Shown: positions 16,434 through 24,106 of the stretch, one piece after another
How the letters are laid out: every line of letters begins with the position of its first letter
How positions within the stretch are numbered: the first letter of the stretch is position 1
From: Sporosarcina sp. NCCP-2222
Lineage (GTDB): Bacteria > Bacillota > Bacilli > Bacillales_A > Planococcaceae
Assembly: GCF_023168145.1 (NCBI RefSeq)
Contig: NZ_BQYK01000004.1
Span: 341,085 to 405,084 of the forward strand
Direction: 5' to 3'
Length of the DNA: 64,000 nucleotides
Notes under the pieces: model-generated
The model's database searches: none
What the model saw: the letters and a program-made list of their open reading frames with translations, nothing else
Told to the model about the DNA's origin: nothing
Position numbers and translations under genes: made by a program

Positions 16434-17603
16434 TCAGTCAGCTGCAGAAACAGGTGTCCTCCTTCTCTTACCAAACAACGTAGTCAGAAATAAAACACCA
16501 AGGAACAAAGCGTACAAGAAGAGATAACTTACTTCCGTATCGAGCTCCAAGAAAAAGCCGCCTAATATTGGGCCTGATAAACTGCCAATGCTAAAGAAGA
16601 TGCCACACAGCAAGTTGCCTGTAGGCAGGAGCGATTTTGGCGTCAAATCGGACATGTAGGAAACACCTAGCGAAAAGACAGAACCTGCGAACAAGCCCGC
16701 CATGAAAAACATGACCATGACGAGGACCGCATGATCTCCTACCAAGCCGGCTCCCAGAAAAGACAAGCTGCCGCCGCCAAATGCCACTAATAAAACGGGC
16801 TTCCGTCCAATTTTATCCGACAACATACCAAGTGGAATCTGCGTCAGTATGCCGCCGAGCGCAAAAGCAGGAATGATCAGGGAGACCATCGAAAGAGGAA
16901 TTCCATTGCGCAGAGCGTAAACGGGATACATCGCATTGAGCGAGGATTCCAAAAAGCCGAAGCCAAACGGCCCAAGAAAAGCAATGCCTGAGATCAGGAT
17001 TGTCGCCTTAAATTGGGAACCGGGATGTCCCTTCGCAACCTCTCCAGGCAATACGTCCGGAAAATCATTGGGCAAGAGGAAAACAGAAGACCACACTAGA
17101 ACGCTCAAACCGGCCGACACAATGAACGGCAAACCTTCAAAAATATCAACGAGCGGTACAAACATAGGTCCGATTGCAAAACCAAGCCCGACTGATAGGC
17201 CATAGATGGATATGCTCCGGCCTAATTTATGCTGGGGTACGGTGCTGGTCAACCACGTCTGCGTCGCAAAGTGGAGAGAATGGTCCCCAATTCCGACTAG
17301 CATGCGGAGGACAAACCAAAAGACAACATTCTTCCACAGTGGAAACGCCAGCAACGATACCAGCAAGCAAAGACCGCCAAAAATGATAATTGGCTTATAC
17401 CCATATTTCCTCAGCGGCGCCTCCATGAACGGGGAGACGAGCAGCGTCCCTATGTACAATCCGGTCGCATTCAGACCGTTCAACGTACTCGAGATCCCTT
17501 CCCTTTCAAAGATGGTCGAAATCAGCGGAAGCAGCATGCCCTGCGAAAAACCCGCGACCGACACGATGAGAACAAGCACCCAGAAGCGATGCCGTTCAAC
17601 CAT
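16434..17603 (-). CDS. MFS transporter (12 TM), drug-exporter type
   Basis: A 389-aa protein with twelve hydrophobic helices and the MFS motif A-like loop in the second half (GMLSDKIGRKPVLL). The first half has MEAPLRKYGYKPIIIFGG at the equivalent loop. It resembles proton-driven efflux proteins of the YfkF/YitG class; the substrate is unknown. The start ATG overlaps the phrase MVERHRFWV; a GGGGGGAG site lies about 20 bases upstream, further than usual. Monocistronic. Confidence 0.8.
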   Translation of the reverse strand: MVERHRFWVLVLIVSVAGFSQGMLLPLISTIFEREGISSTLNGLNATGLYIGTLLVSPFMEAPLRKYGYKPIIIFGGLCLLVSLLAFPLWKNVVFWFVLRMLVGIGDHSLHFATQTWLTSTVPQHKLGRSISIYGLSVGLGFAIGPMFVPLVDIFEGLPFIVSAGLSVLVWSSVFLLPNDFPDVLPGEVAKGHPGSQFKATILISGIAFLGPFGFGFLESSLNAMYPVYALRNGIPLSMVSLIIPAFALGGILTQIPLGMLSDKIGRKPVLLVAFGGGSLSFLGAGLVGDHAVLVMVMFFMAGLFAGSVFSLGVSYMSDLTPKSLLPTGNLLCGIFFSIGSLSGPILGGFFLELDTEVSYLFLYALFLGVLFLTTLFGKRRRTPVSAAD

Positions 17604-17754
17604 TTGATGAATATGTATGACAGACTCCCCCCTGCTACCGAAACGCTATACCACATCGTACCATAAGTCAGGTACGTCAAAAAGACGGCGCTGGGTAACG
17701 AATCTATGAATCGGTTTGCTTATTCTATCTTTTTGTAAAATGAAACAGGAGATT

Positions 17755-17901
17755 CGCCAAATCCATTGGGTTTGACGCCAAATTAACCGGCAAACGCGCC
17801 AAATCCGGCCATCCATGCGCCAAATTAACTCGCAGCCCCGCCAAATCCGACCACCTACACGCCAAATAACCCCGCAAATCCGCCAAATCCACACGACAAA
17901 C
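17755..17901. repeat. Array A: seven 21-nt units with core CGCCAAAT
   Basis: Units begin at 17755, 17776, 17797, 17818, 17839, 17860 and 17881, exactly 21 nt apart. Each starts with the invariant CGCCAAAT. The next two bases alternate CC, TA, CC, TA, CC, AA, CC, so the true unit may be 42 nt. The remaining 11 nt vary. Degenerate half-units (TAAAATGA) flank both ends, at about 17736 and 17904. The array is intergenic, upstream of the MFS gene; its triplet-multiple period opens a false reading frame rich in IWR on the minus strand. Confidence 0.9.
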
Positions 17902-17911
17902 CCATAAAATG

Positions 17912-17950
17912 AACAATGGTGAGCGCTCAATTTAGGCGCTCACCATTGTT
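17912..17950. repeat. Perfect 15-bp inverted repeat next to array A
   Basis: AACAATGGTGAGCGC (17912-17926) is exactly mirrored at 17936-17950 around a nine-base loop. No T-run follows on either strand, so it is not a typical terminator. It touches the end of array A. Confidence 0.7.
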
Positions 17951-18059
17951 AAAGCTCCAAGGGGAAATTTCCTGGAACTTCGGTTTCATATTATGCACTT
18001 GAATAATGTACATATTAAAATATAAAAATACAATTTTCTATTATGCAGAAAATCCCACG

Positions 18060-18090
18060 CAAAAAAGCCACCATACGGCGGCTTTTGTTT
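18060..18090 (-). terminator. Terminator of 18.1-kb membrane protein gene
   Basis: On the minus strand AAAAGCCGCC and GGTGGCTTTT pair around GTAT, with Us after. Confidence 0.8.
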
Positions 18091-18098
18091 TGGGCGAA

Positions 18099-18650
18099 TC
18101 ATCTTCTCTGAAATTCAATGTCATTATTAGTCAGTTTCTCTCTAATTGCATTATGCAGTAGCCGGACATGCTCGGTCTCCGGGAGCGAAATGACATCTCC
18201 ATCGATAAAATGGAAATCGAACTTCGGGAAACCTCCTTCTTTTGGAAATTCCCGGTATGTTACCACTTCCACCTCACTCCATGGATACCGTTGTTCAGAC
18301 GCAAACATTCCACGCTTAAAGGATACATCATCCGTTGACACGCCCACATAATGCTGGGTCCCCTCGGCCATGAATAGAATGCATAATAACACACTGACGA
18401 CACTGATCCACTTTGAAGTTTTATTTAGGCGCAATAAAAATAGTATGAAACAAGCAATGAATAAGAACAGAAGGCCAATTCCGTAGAATAGATAGGCTTT
18501 CGCTGGTGGAAGCACTACCCATGAGTCTGATACCCCATGCATGGAAATGGCGATAAATATAGGGGCCGCTATTAGAAATATGGGTGATAACAGAAAAACT
18601 CCGAACGTAATAGCCATCATTACATGGCGGGGCTCATTCTGATCCAACAT
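18099..18650 (-). CDS. Hypothetical membrane protein with C-terminal PH-like domain
   Basis: A 183-aa protein. Three hydrophobic helices fill residues 10-100; the soluble C-terminal part (about 105-183) has the pattern YPWSEVEVVTYREF...FDFHFIDGDVISLP seen in bacterial PH-like domains that follow membrane anchors. No specific family is recognised. Start behind GGGAGGTGAGG. Monocistronic with terminator. Confidence 0.6.
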   Translation of the reverse strand: MLDQNEPRHVMMAITFGVFLLSPIFLIAAPIFIAISMHGVSDSWVVLPPAKAYLFYGIGLLFLFIACFILFLLRLNKTSKWISVVSVLLCILFMAEGTQHYVGVSTDDVSFKRGMFASEQRYPWSEVEVVTYREFPKEGGFPKFDFHFIDGDVISLPETEHVRLLHNAIREKLTNNDIEFQRR

Positions 18651-18766
18651 ATCCTCACCTCCCTGTAATGATACGGATGAAAAGTGAAATAGTTACAATT
18701 CATTTTAAATTTAATTAATTGAATACGAAGTTAGAAAGTAAGTATTACTTGTGTTATATTGTTATT

Positions 18767-18785
18767 GATAATGATTTTCATTTTC
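18767..18785 (+). promoter_or_regulatory. Fur box upstream of nitroreductase
   Basis: GATAATGATTTTCATTTTC matches the 19-bp Fur consensus GATAATGATWATCATTATC at 16 of 19 positions. It lies 24 nt before the start codon, overlapping the expected promoter/leader (TATATT at about 18755). Confidence 0.7.
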
Positions 18786-18808
18786 AATAAAAGATAGGGG
18801 TATGAGAA

Positions 18809-19375
18809 GTGAAAGGGAAGAATCCAGTAGAGCAAGCCATTATCAGCCGTAGAACGATTAAAGCATTCAAACCAGACCCGGTCGACGTTGAAGAAATTAT
18901 AGAATTACTGAACGTTGCAAAGTGGGCACCAAACCATAAGCTGACGGAGCCATGGCGTTTTCAATTGTATACGGGAGAAGGAAAAGATAAATTCGTCCAA
19001 GCCTATGTTGATTCACAAACTAAAGCAGATGGAGACATTCCAGAGAAAGTGCAGCGAAAATCCGAGTACTTCCGCAATATCCCCCTCCATCTCGTTGTCA
19101 TTATGCCCGAAGACCCGCGGCAAAGAAGATGGGATGAAGATTATGGCGCCGTCTCTACCATGATCCAAAACTTCCAGCTTGCAGCATGGGAACGTGGTAT
19201 TGGCATGATCTGGCGCTCCAATGATTGGATTTACGATCCTGTCTTCCGAGAAGCGATCGGTGTCCAGCCGGGCGAAAAAGTTGTAGCGACACTGATGATC
19301 GGCTATCCAAAGCATATTCCGAACCCGCAAGAACGGACTGACATTCGTGAACGGCTAATGATTATCGACAATTGA
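18809..19375 (+). CDS. Nitroreductase-family FMN protein (YdjA-like)
   Basis: A 188-aa flavoprotein of the short nitroreductase type: AIISRRTIKAFKPDPVD holds the FMN-phosphate RRxxR pattern, then AKWAPNHKLTEPWRF, then DYGAVSTMIQNFQLAAWERG and IGYPKHIP. It should use NAD(P)H to reduce nitro or quinone compounds. GTG start with AGGGG eight bases upstream. The Fur box just upstream suggests iron-limited expression, unusual for this family. Monocistronic. Confidence 0.85.
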   Translation: MKGKNPVEQAIISRRTIKAFKPDPVDVEEIIELLNVAKWAPNHKLTEPWRFQLYTGEGKDKFVQAYVDSQTKADGDIPEKVQRKSEYFRNIPLHLVVIMPEDPRQRRWDEDYGAVSTMIQNFQLAAWERGIGMIWRSNDWIYDPVFREAIGVQPGEKVVATLMIGYPKHIPNPQERTDIRERLMIIDN

Positions 19376-19458
19376 CAAGAAACCGCGTCTTCGAACAATC
19401 GCGCCCTACCAGACGATTGTTTCAGTAATATTATTAAAGAACATTTACTTATAATTAA

Positions 19459-19495
19459 AGGTGTGTTTCCAAATTAGAAACACACCTATTTTAAA
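19459..19495. terminator. Bidirectional terminator
   Basis: AGGTGTGTTTC and GAAACACACCT pair perfectly around a seven-base loop, with T and A runs on both sides. Confidence 0.85.
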
Positions 19496-19503
19496 AAAAA
19501 TAT

Positions 19504-20157
19504 TTAGACCTGTTTATTTACCTTCGTATATACAACAACTTTATATTCAAGTCTTGTTTTATTCACTTTATTACCCTGTTCTCCAAAATAGAATGTGAGA
19601 AGCTTTTTTGCTTCTTCAACAGTATCAAAAACAAATTCCGTATCTATTATCTCGTATTTAAACCCTCGCTCTACCCACTTAGATACAGGGTTTGAAATAT
19701 CATTTGGTGAAAAACTACAAAACTCATCGTTACCGTAATTATCCACTATGATAATAAGCCCTTCGTTTTTGACAACTCTTTCAATTTCGTTTAATCCTTC
19801 ATCAATATCTGTAATTCCATCGAAAAAGAATGCCCAAGTAGAATACATCGCATCAAAGGTATTTGAATGAAATGGTATCGACTGAGCAACACCATTAGAC
19901 CAAGCCAAATCCTTACTTAGATCAATCATCTTTTCATCTGGTTCCATAGGAATTACAATACGATTTTCGTGTACTAACTTTTCTGCAGTATATCCATTTC
20001 CTGCACCAATGTCTATAACTATACCATTAGGTAAAAATGAATCTAAATACTGAATAACCTTTCCGTCTCTATCCATACATCTTCTTTCTATTTCAAATAG
20101 ATCAGGTTTTATTCCACCATAAAAGGGAATTATTTTTGTGTTTATATCATTTATCAT
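19504..20157 (-). CDS. Class I SAM-dependent methyltransferase
   Basis: A 217-aa protein with motif I VIDIGAGNGYTAEKL (about residues 46-60), acidic motif II MEPDEKMI and a motif IV-like FDAMYSTWAFFF. The target is unknown; the group includes methyltransferases acting on small molecules such as antibiotics. GC is lower than in neighbours, suggesting acquisition. Start ATG behind AGGAGG. A short leader ORF with its own ribosome site lies 21 nt upstream and is nearly identical in start region to one before the GNAT gene at 22.7 kb. Confidence 0.8.
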   Translation of the reverse strand: MINDINTKIIPFYGGIKPDLFEIERRCMDRDGKVIQYLDSFLPNGIVIDIGAGNGYTAEKLVHENRIVIPMEPDEKMIDLSKDLAWSNGVAQSIPFHSNTFDAMYSTWAFFFDGITDIDEGLNEIERVVKNEGLIIIVDNYGNDEFCSFSPNDISNPVSKWVERGFKYEIIDTEFVFDTVEEAKKLLTFYFGEQGNKVNKTRLEYKVVVYTKVNKQV

Positions 20158-20178
20158 TGTTAGCCTCCTAATATTTAA

Positions 20179-20214
20179 TTATTTCTGGAAGGCTAAATCC
20201 CATAGTTTCTCCAC
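20179..20214 (-). CDS. Leader peptide MEKLWDLAFQK upstream of methyltransferase
   Basis: An 11-codon ORF with GTG start, preceded by AAGGAGG with a nine-base spacer (GGAGG at 20224-20228). It stops 21 nt before the methyltransferase ATG. The sequence GGAGG-N9-GTGGA(G/T)AAA(C/T)TATGG and the 21-nt gap recur before the acetyltransferase at 22.7 kb. Repetition with geometry kept argues that it is a translated regulatory leader. Confidence 0.65.
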   Translation of the reverse strand: MEKLWDLAFQK

Positions 20215-20441
20215 TGTTTTGAACCTCCTTCAAATTTCTATGCAAGGTATTTTTACTCCTACAGTATTTGTATTTTAAGAATTATCTTGGAGGATCTTAA
20301 ATATATTTATCTTTTAGTTTAACATATATTTCCTGATTAATAAGCTATTTACACACTTTCAGCTACAATATTATTCAACACTTTGGCTCATCATAATAAG
20401 TGCATTTTTCTTGTTCTAGAATTTGGCCCGTTTGTTGAATA

Positions 20442-20654
20442 TCAAGAACCATCATTTTTTATATAGTAATTTTGCCTATTCCAGTTCCACATTGCTGTGA
20501 CTGTGTAGGCTTCATCTTCTTTTTCCTCATCATCTTCATCAATCACTTTTATCAAATCACCATCTTCTGCATCATCTAAATTTACTTCTTTGTGTATCTC
20601 TTTCAGCAATCCACCGTATGAAATTAACCTTTCACGGAACAAACCCTCTTCCAA
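20442..20654 (-). CDS. Hypothetical acidic protein, probably 5'-truncated
   Basis: About 70 residues with an acidic centre (DDAEDGDLIKVIDEDDEEKE) and a C-terminus TAMWNWNRQNYYIK. The only start is a TTG with no good ribosome site, while the frame stays open and protein-like for another 21 codons upstream (LWKKSIKAVVKDLEEG) to a stop near 20727. The original start seems to be lost, next to the tsuA promoter. No family recognised. Confidence 0.45.
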   Translation of the reverse strand: MEEGLFRERLISYGGLLKEIHKEVNLDDAEDGDLIKVIDEDDEEKEDEAYTVTAMWNWNRQNYYIKNDGS

Positions 20655-20761
20655 ATCCTTAACGACAGCCTTTATCGATTTCTTCCAAAGAGTCCCAAAC
20701 CCTTGATTTCTATTGAATTAGGAATACAATAGAAAAGTACTTTACGGAAGGGACCCACAAC

Positions 20762-21964
20762 ATGAAAAAACATACTCTATTTATGCGCTACTGGAATCCT
20801 TACGTCGTCCTTGTGATTGCGGGAATCCTGAGCGCTTTCTATTTCGGTCTCACGTCAACTGTCTGGGCGGTAACCGGTGAATTCACACGCCTTGGAGGCG
20901 ATCTTCTAAACTTATTAGGAGTCGATATAACAGGCTGGGCCTATTATGACAAGGTGCATTTGCAAGGTACGACGTGGAGTCGCCCTGATGGCTGGATGGT
21001 ATGGGGCATGTTTATAGGTGCTTTAATTATGGTACTGCTGAGCAATAATTTTAAAATCCGCAAACCACAGCAGAAACGCCGTTATGTACAAGGGCTGATC
21101 GGCGGCATCATTGCAGGATTCGGCGCCCGGCTGGCACTCGGCTGTAATTTAGCTGCTTTCTTTACAGGCGTGCCACAGTTTTCGCTTCACTCCTGGATTT
21201 TTATTGTGGCAACAGGCATTGGTACCTTCTTCGGAACCAAATTGACCAAAACACGCTGGTGGAAAGGACGCCCCACACTCACAAAAGGGGCTGCGAAGCC
21301 GTCGACGGTAAAAAAACGTGTAATCCAGCCTTATGTAGGCAGCGTCATTGCCGTTCTCTATATCGGATTGATCGTTTACTTCTTTGCAACCGGGCAGAAA
21401 TTGCTTGGACTTGGTGCGTTGTTTGGCCTGGCCTTTGGCATTCTTATTGAACGCGGACAAATCTGTTTTACCTCCGCCTTCCGCGATCTATTTCTCGTCG
21501 GACGGAGCCTTATGGCAAAAGCGATCATCCTTGGGATGGCCGTCAGCTCTGTGTTGACGATCATCATCATTTCCGTTTACGATTTAACGCCAATTACGCA
21601 GATTGCCGCGCCTAGCACGTTTATTGGCGGCATTTTGTTTGGCCTCGGTATTGTGATGGCATCCGGCTGCGAAACCGGCATGATGTATCGGCTGATGGAA
21701 GGACAGGTTCTTTTTTTGCCCGTCTTTGCAGGCAACATTATCGGTGCCACATTACTTGCCTGCGCGTGGGATCATCTCGGCATCTATTCGACGCTCGTTC
21801 AAAGCGGAGCACCCATCAACCTCTTGGATTCGCTCCACCCAGTCGGAGCCATCCTCGCCACCTTGGCCATGCTCGGCTTGCTGTATGCACTGACAATCTA
21901 TCGAGAAAAACGATACCATCAAAAACGGACAATGAAGAAAGGAGCGACAGACTATGCAGGCTGA
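20762..21964 (+). CDS. tsuA: Thiosulfate/sulfur transporter TsuA (YeeE/YedE family)
   Basis: A 400-aa membrane protein with about nine to ten helices. Conserved cysteine motifs of the family are present: ARLALGCNLAAFF, ERGQICFTSAFRD and MASGCETGMMYRLMEG; these cysteines relay thiosulfate through the channel. ATG behind GGAAGGG. It overlaps the following tusA-like gene by 11 bases, the arrangement known from the thiosulfate uptake pair TsuA-TsuB. Sulfur supplied would feed cysteine synthesis. Confidence 0.85.
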   Translation: MKKHTLFMRYWNPYVVLVIAGILSAFYFGLTSTVWAVTGEFTRLGGDLLNLLGVDITGWAYYDKVHLQGTTWSRPDGWMVWGMFIGALIMVLLSNNFKIRKPQQKRRYVQGLIGGIIAGFGARLALGCNLAAFFTGVPQFSLHSWIFIVATGIGTFFGTKLTKTRWWKGRPTLTKGAAKPSTVKKRVIQPYVGSVIAVLYIGLIVYFFATGQKLLGLGALFGLAFGILIERGQICFTSAFRDLFLVGRSLMAKAIILGMAVSSVLTIIIISVYDLTPITQIAAPSTFIGGILFGLGIVMASGCETGMMYRLMEGQVLFLPVFAGNIIGATLLACAWDHLGIYSTLVQSGAPINLLDSLHPVGAILATLAMLGLLYALTIYREKRYHQKRTMKKGATDYAG

Positions 21965-22193
21965 ATTAGAACCCAACTTCACACTAGACCTTCGGGGAGA
22001 ATCCTGCCCGTACCCCGTCATCTATACGTTGGAGGCACTCGAAGGCATGAATAAAGGCGAGCTGCTACTCGTCATTACCGATTGCCCCGGCTCGTTCCGC
22101 AATGTGCCCGAGGAAGCCAAGGCACATGGTTATACATTTGCCCAGGAACCCGTAAAGAATGGTCAGGAATATTTGTTTTATATATATGCGTAA
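21954..22193 (+). CDS. tusA: TusA/SirA-family sulfur carrier (TsuB-like)
   Basis: A 79-aa TusA-fold protein with the catalytic CPxP motif in LRGESCPYPVIYTLEAL (Cys about residue 20). It probably accepts sulfur from the TsuA transporter encoded by the overlapping upstream gene. ATG preceded by GAAAGGAG with a nine-base spacer inside the 3' end of tsuA. Terminator follows. Confidence 0.9.
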   Translation: MQAELEPNFTLDLRGESCPYPVIYTLEALEGMNKGELLLVITDCPGSFRNVPEEAKAHGYTFAQEPVKNGQEYLFYIYA

Positions 22194-22198
22194 AATAG

Positions 22199-22240
22199 CA
22201 AAAGCCAGAGCCCTCTGTAGTGGGGTTCTGGCTTTTGTGT
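22199..22240 (+). terminator. Terminator of tsuA-tusA
   Basis: AAAAGCCAGAGCC pairs with GGTTCTGGCTTTT, followed by a U-rich stretch. Confidence 0.85.
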
Positions 22241-22276
22241 GTTTTGTAATTATGCATTTAGCAAGATTATATACGA

Positions 22277-22687
22277 TTAATTCAACAAAGCAAATGCTAC
22301 CAATGTTCCTTGATCGCAAGATTGGAAGCTATTCTTTTCATAAAAGTGCCTGACATCCGGTGCTTCTTCTGTTAAAAGAACTTTTTGCCGAACGTCTTTA
22401 TATTTATTCAAAGCCTGCTGCATGAGTTGAGTCGCGATTCCTTGATTTTGATATGCATTCAGGACAAGGATGTCTTGGATATATATAATGGTTAACCCAT
22501 CGCCAACAATCCGTATGAGTCCCACTAGCTCATCTCCGTCCCAAGCTGAAATAACATCTAATGATTGGCATAGCGCTTGCTGCAGAACAGCTAAATCTTT
22601 TGTATACGCATACCATTTCACATCATTATATAACTTTTCCAATTGATTCACATTTATCTCTTTACTGCTTTGTAAACTGATCGCCAT
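22277..22687 (-). CDS. GNAT-family N-acetyltransferase
   Basis: A 136-aa GNAT protein. The acetyl-CoA loop is AYQNQGIATQLMQQAL (about residues 80-95), preceded by the beta strand IIYIQDILVLN and followed by the DVRHFYEKNSF motif. The substrate is unknown. ATG behind GAGGAGG. A ten-codon leader ORF lies 21 nt upstream, matching the one before the methyltransferase at 20.2 kb. Low-GC neighbourhood. Confidence 0.85.
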   Translation of the reverse strand: MAISLQSSKEINVNQLEKLYNDVKWYAYTKDLAVLQQALCQSLDVISAWDGDELVGLIRIVGDGLTIIYIQDILVLNAYQNQGIATQLMQQALNKYKDVRQKVLLTEEAPDVRHFYEKNSFQSCDQGTLVAFALLN

Positions 22688-22708
22688 TTATTTTTCCTCC
22701 TCAAATTT

Positions 22709-22741
22709 TTAGTTTGAAGAGTTATTCCATAATTTATCCAC
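22709..22741 (-). CDS. Leader peptide MDKLWNNSSN upstream of GNAT gene
   Basis: A ten-codon ORF with GTG start and AAAGGAGG nine bases upstream (GGAGG at 22751-22755). It ends 21 nt before the acetyltransferase ATG. Start region, spacer and downstream gap are the same as in the leader at 20179-20214, although the two downstream genes are unrelated. Confidence 0.65.
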   Translation of the reverse strand: MDKLWNNSSN

Positions 22742-22931
22742 TGTCTGATGCCTCCTTTACTGTCTGGATAATTATTTCTATTTTACGCTCAGAATGGATT
22801 TATTATTTCCATCATACTGAATTTCAACAGTTTGCACAATACACAGTTCTTCAAATATAAAAGTGGAGCAATAGAAATCTTACCTCTGGTGTTTCAACTT
22901 TGTATTGCTTGCAAAATGCATTAACTGATTC

Positions 22932-23408
22932 TTATTCAAAAACTATACGTGCAAAAAATTCATTCTTTAAACTCTCAAGATGATGCAATTCTATATCATT
23001 AACAGATAAGTTTTGTTCTTCTAATGGCCGATACCCATCTCCCGCCCAAAATCGAAGCAGTTCTACCTTCTGCTCTTGTGTAATATGACTTCTCAAGTAA
23101 CTCCGTAAATCCATAATGAATTGTGTATCCCAATTTCCTTCGACACCGTATATGTAAGCTTTCTGGTTGTAATCGTCCAATTCACAAGGAGGATTATCCC
23201 ATTCAAATATGTTCAGCCTGCCAAATGCTAATTCATCCGCTGCATGTAAGATTCGCACATCATCATCCATTGAATGCCAAGGCTGCTCAACTGTCGTTTC
23301 AGTAATGGGATATAGTTTTTTCAACTCCCTAACTGTCAGTTCCTTAATTCCAGAACAATCCATTTCCTTCAAAGGCTCATTTGCTACAAGGACGCTATAT
23401 TGAGTCAT
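22932..23408 (-). CDS. Hypothetical protein, 158 aa
   Basis: Soluble, acidic protein beginning MTQYSVLVANEPLKEMD; later RILHAADELAFGRLNIFEWD and YIYGVEGNWDTQFIMDLRSYL. No family recognised; the style resembles small immunity-type proteins found near secreted toxins, but no toxin gene is next to it. Start ATG with AAGGAGAG about 11 bases upstream. Low GC. Confidence 0.55.
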   Translation of the reverse strand: MTQYSVLVANEPLKEMDCSGIKELTVRELKKLYPITETTVEQPWHSMDDDVRILHAADELAFGRLNIFEWDNPPCELDDYNQKAYIYGVEGNWDTQFIMDLRSYLRSHITQEQKVELLRFWAGDGYRPLEEQNLSVNDIELHHLESLKNEFFARIVFE

Positions 23409-23452
23409 GTAAATGCCACTCTCCTTTTGGTGATCAACAATATGTCATCTCA

Positions 23453-23689
23453 TTAAATACATTCATCAATCAATGCATCCTTACTTTTTCTTTTTTTATC
23501 CCCTAAATAAGTCCAGATATAATATAGTAACCAAAATGCAGCCCCATAAAAGAGTATGAATAACAGCCCATTCCAATTCTTTTCGAAAAATCCACTCGGG
23601 ACAAAGACAATAAAACCTACTAAAAAGATCAAGAATGTAATTAGCAGAATCCAATAACGCTTATCTTTATAGGGTTTAAAAATAAACAT
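23453..23689 (-). CDS. Hypothetical two-TM protein, 78 aa
   Basis: Two hydrophobic helices (about 12-32 and 40-62) with basic tails (KKRKSKDAL). Start ATG behind AGGGGG. Probably membrane-located; no family recognised. It may be co-transcribed with the smaller membrane protein upstream. Confidence 0.55.
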   Translation of the reverse strand: MFIFKPYKDKRYWILLITFLIFLVGFIVFVPSGFFEKNWNGLLFILFYGAAFWLLYYIWTYLGDKKRKSKDALIDECI

Positions 23690-23740
23690 GCAATCCCCCT
23701 AGCAGTGCTGAAATTAGCTACCTCCCGATTCCAAAGGATC

Positions 23741-23899
23741 TTATTTCTCCTCTTTCAAATAAATTCTTTTCAAAGTCGTGTTAATATTAACAAGCGCAAT
23801 TAATATAAAACCGAGCATGATAAACGTAACCATTTCACCCGTAAAAAAAGATACGACACCTAGAATCAAGGCATACAACGAATACATGTAGTTATTCAA
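23741..23899 (-). CDS. Small membrane protein, 52 aa
   Basis: A 52-codon ORF starting at TTG 23899, preceded by GGAGGAGGGGG with a seven-to-eight-base spacer. Two hydrophobic stretches (SLYALILGVVSFFTG and VTFIMLGFILIALVNI) and a charged tail LKRIYLKEEK. The strong ribosome site and coherent membrane topology support translation. Same direction as the next gene at 23689. Confidence 0.6.
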   Translation of the reverse strand: MNNYMYSLYALILGVVSFFTGEMVTFIMLGFILIALVNINTTLKRIYLKEEK

Positions 23900-24106
23900 A
23901 TAGACCCCCTCCTCCCCAAACTATTATCTACTTATATCTTTTACCAATATTATACCATTTAAAAACGGAATAATCTTCCTCTATGGCATTTAACGTATTC
24001 TCACTCTTCATCTCATCTGCAAAACAATTTTTTTAAAAGGGAACTTTTCTCCATTGTCGTTACTCTAATTGGAAAAGGGCCACTCGGAAAGGAGAGAGCA
24101 CCATTT

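Noticed and set aside
17755..17901. CRISPR array
   Set aside because: Repeat cores are 8-10 nt with 11-nt variable parts, far shorter than CRISPR repeats and spacers, and no cas genes are present. The same holds for arrays B to E.
17646..17930. Minus-strand open frame of 94 codons rich in IWR repeats
   Set aside because: It is the translation of array A, whose 21-nt period keeps the frame open; there is no ribosome site and the composition is not protein-like.
24038..24063. ECF-type autoregulatory promoter (GGGAAC...CGTTAC)
   Set aside because: The spacing is about three bases shorter than in known ECF promoters, so it is mentioned only as a possibility in the sigma gene entry.
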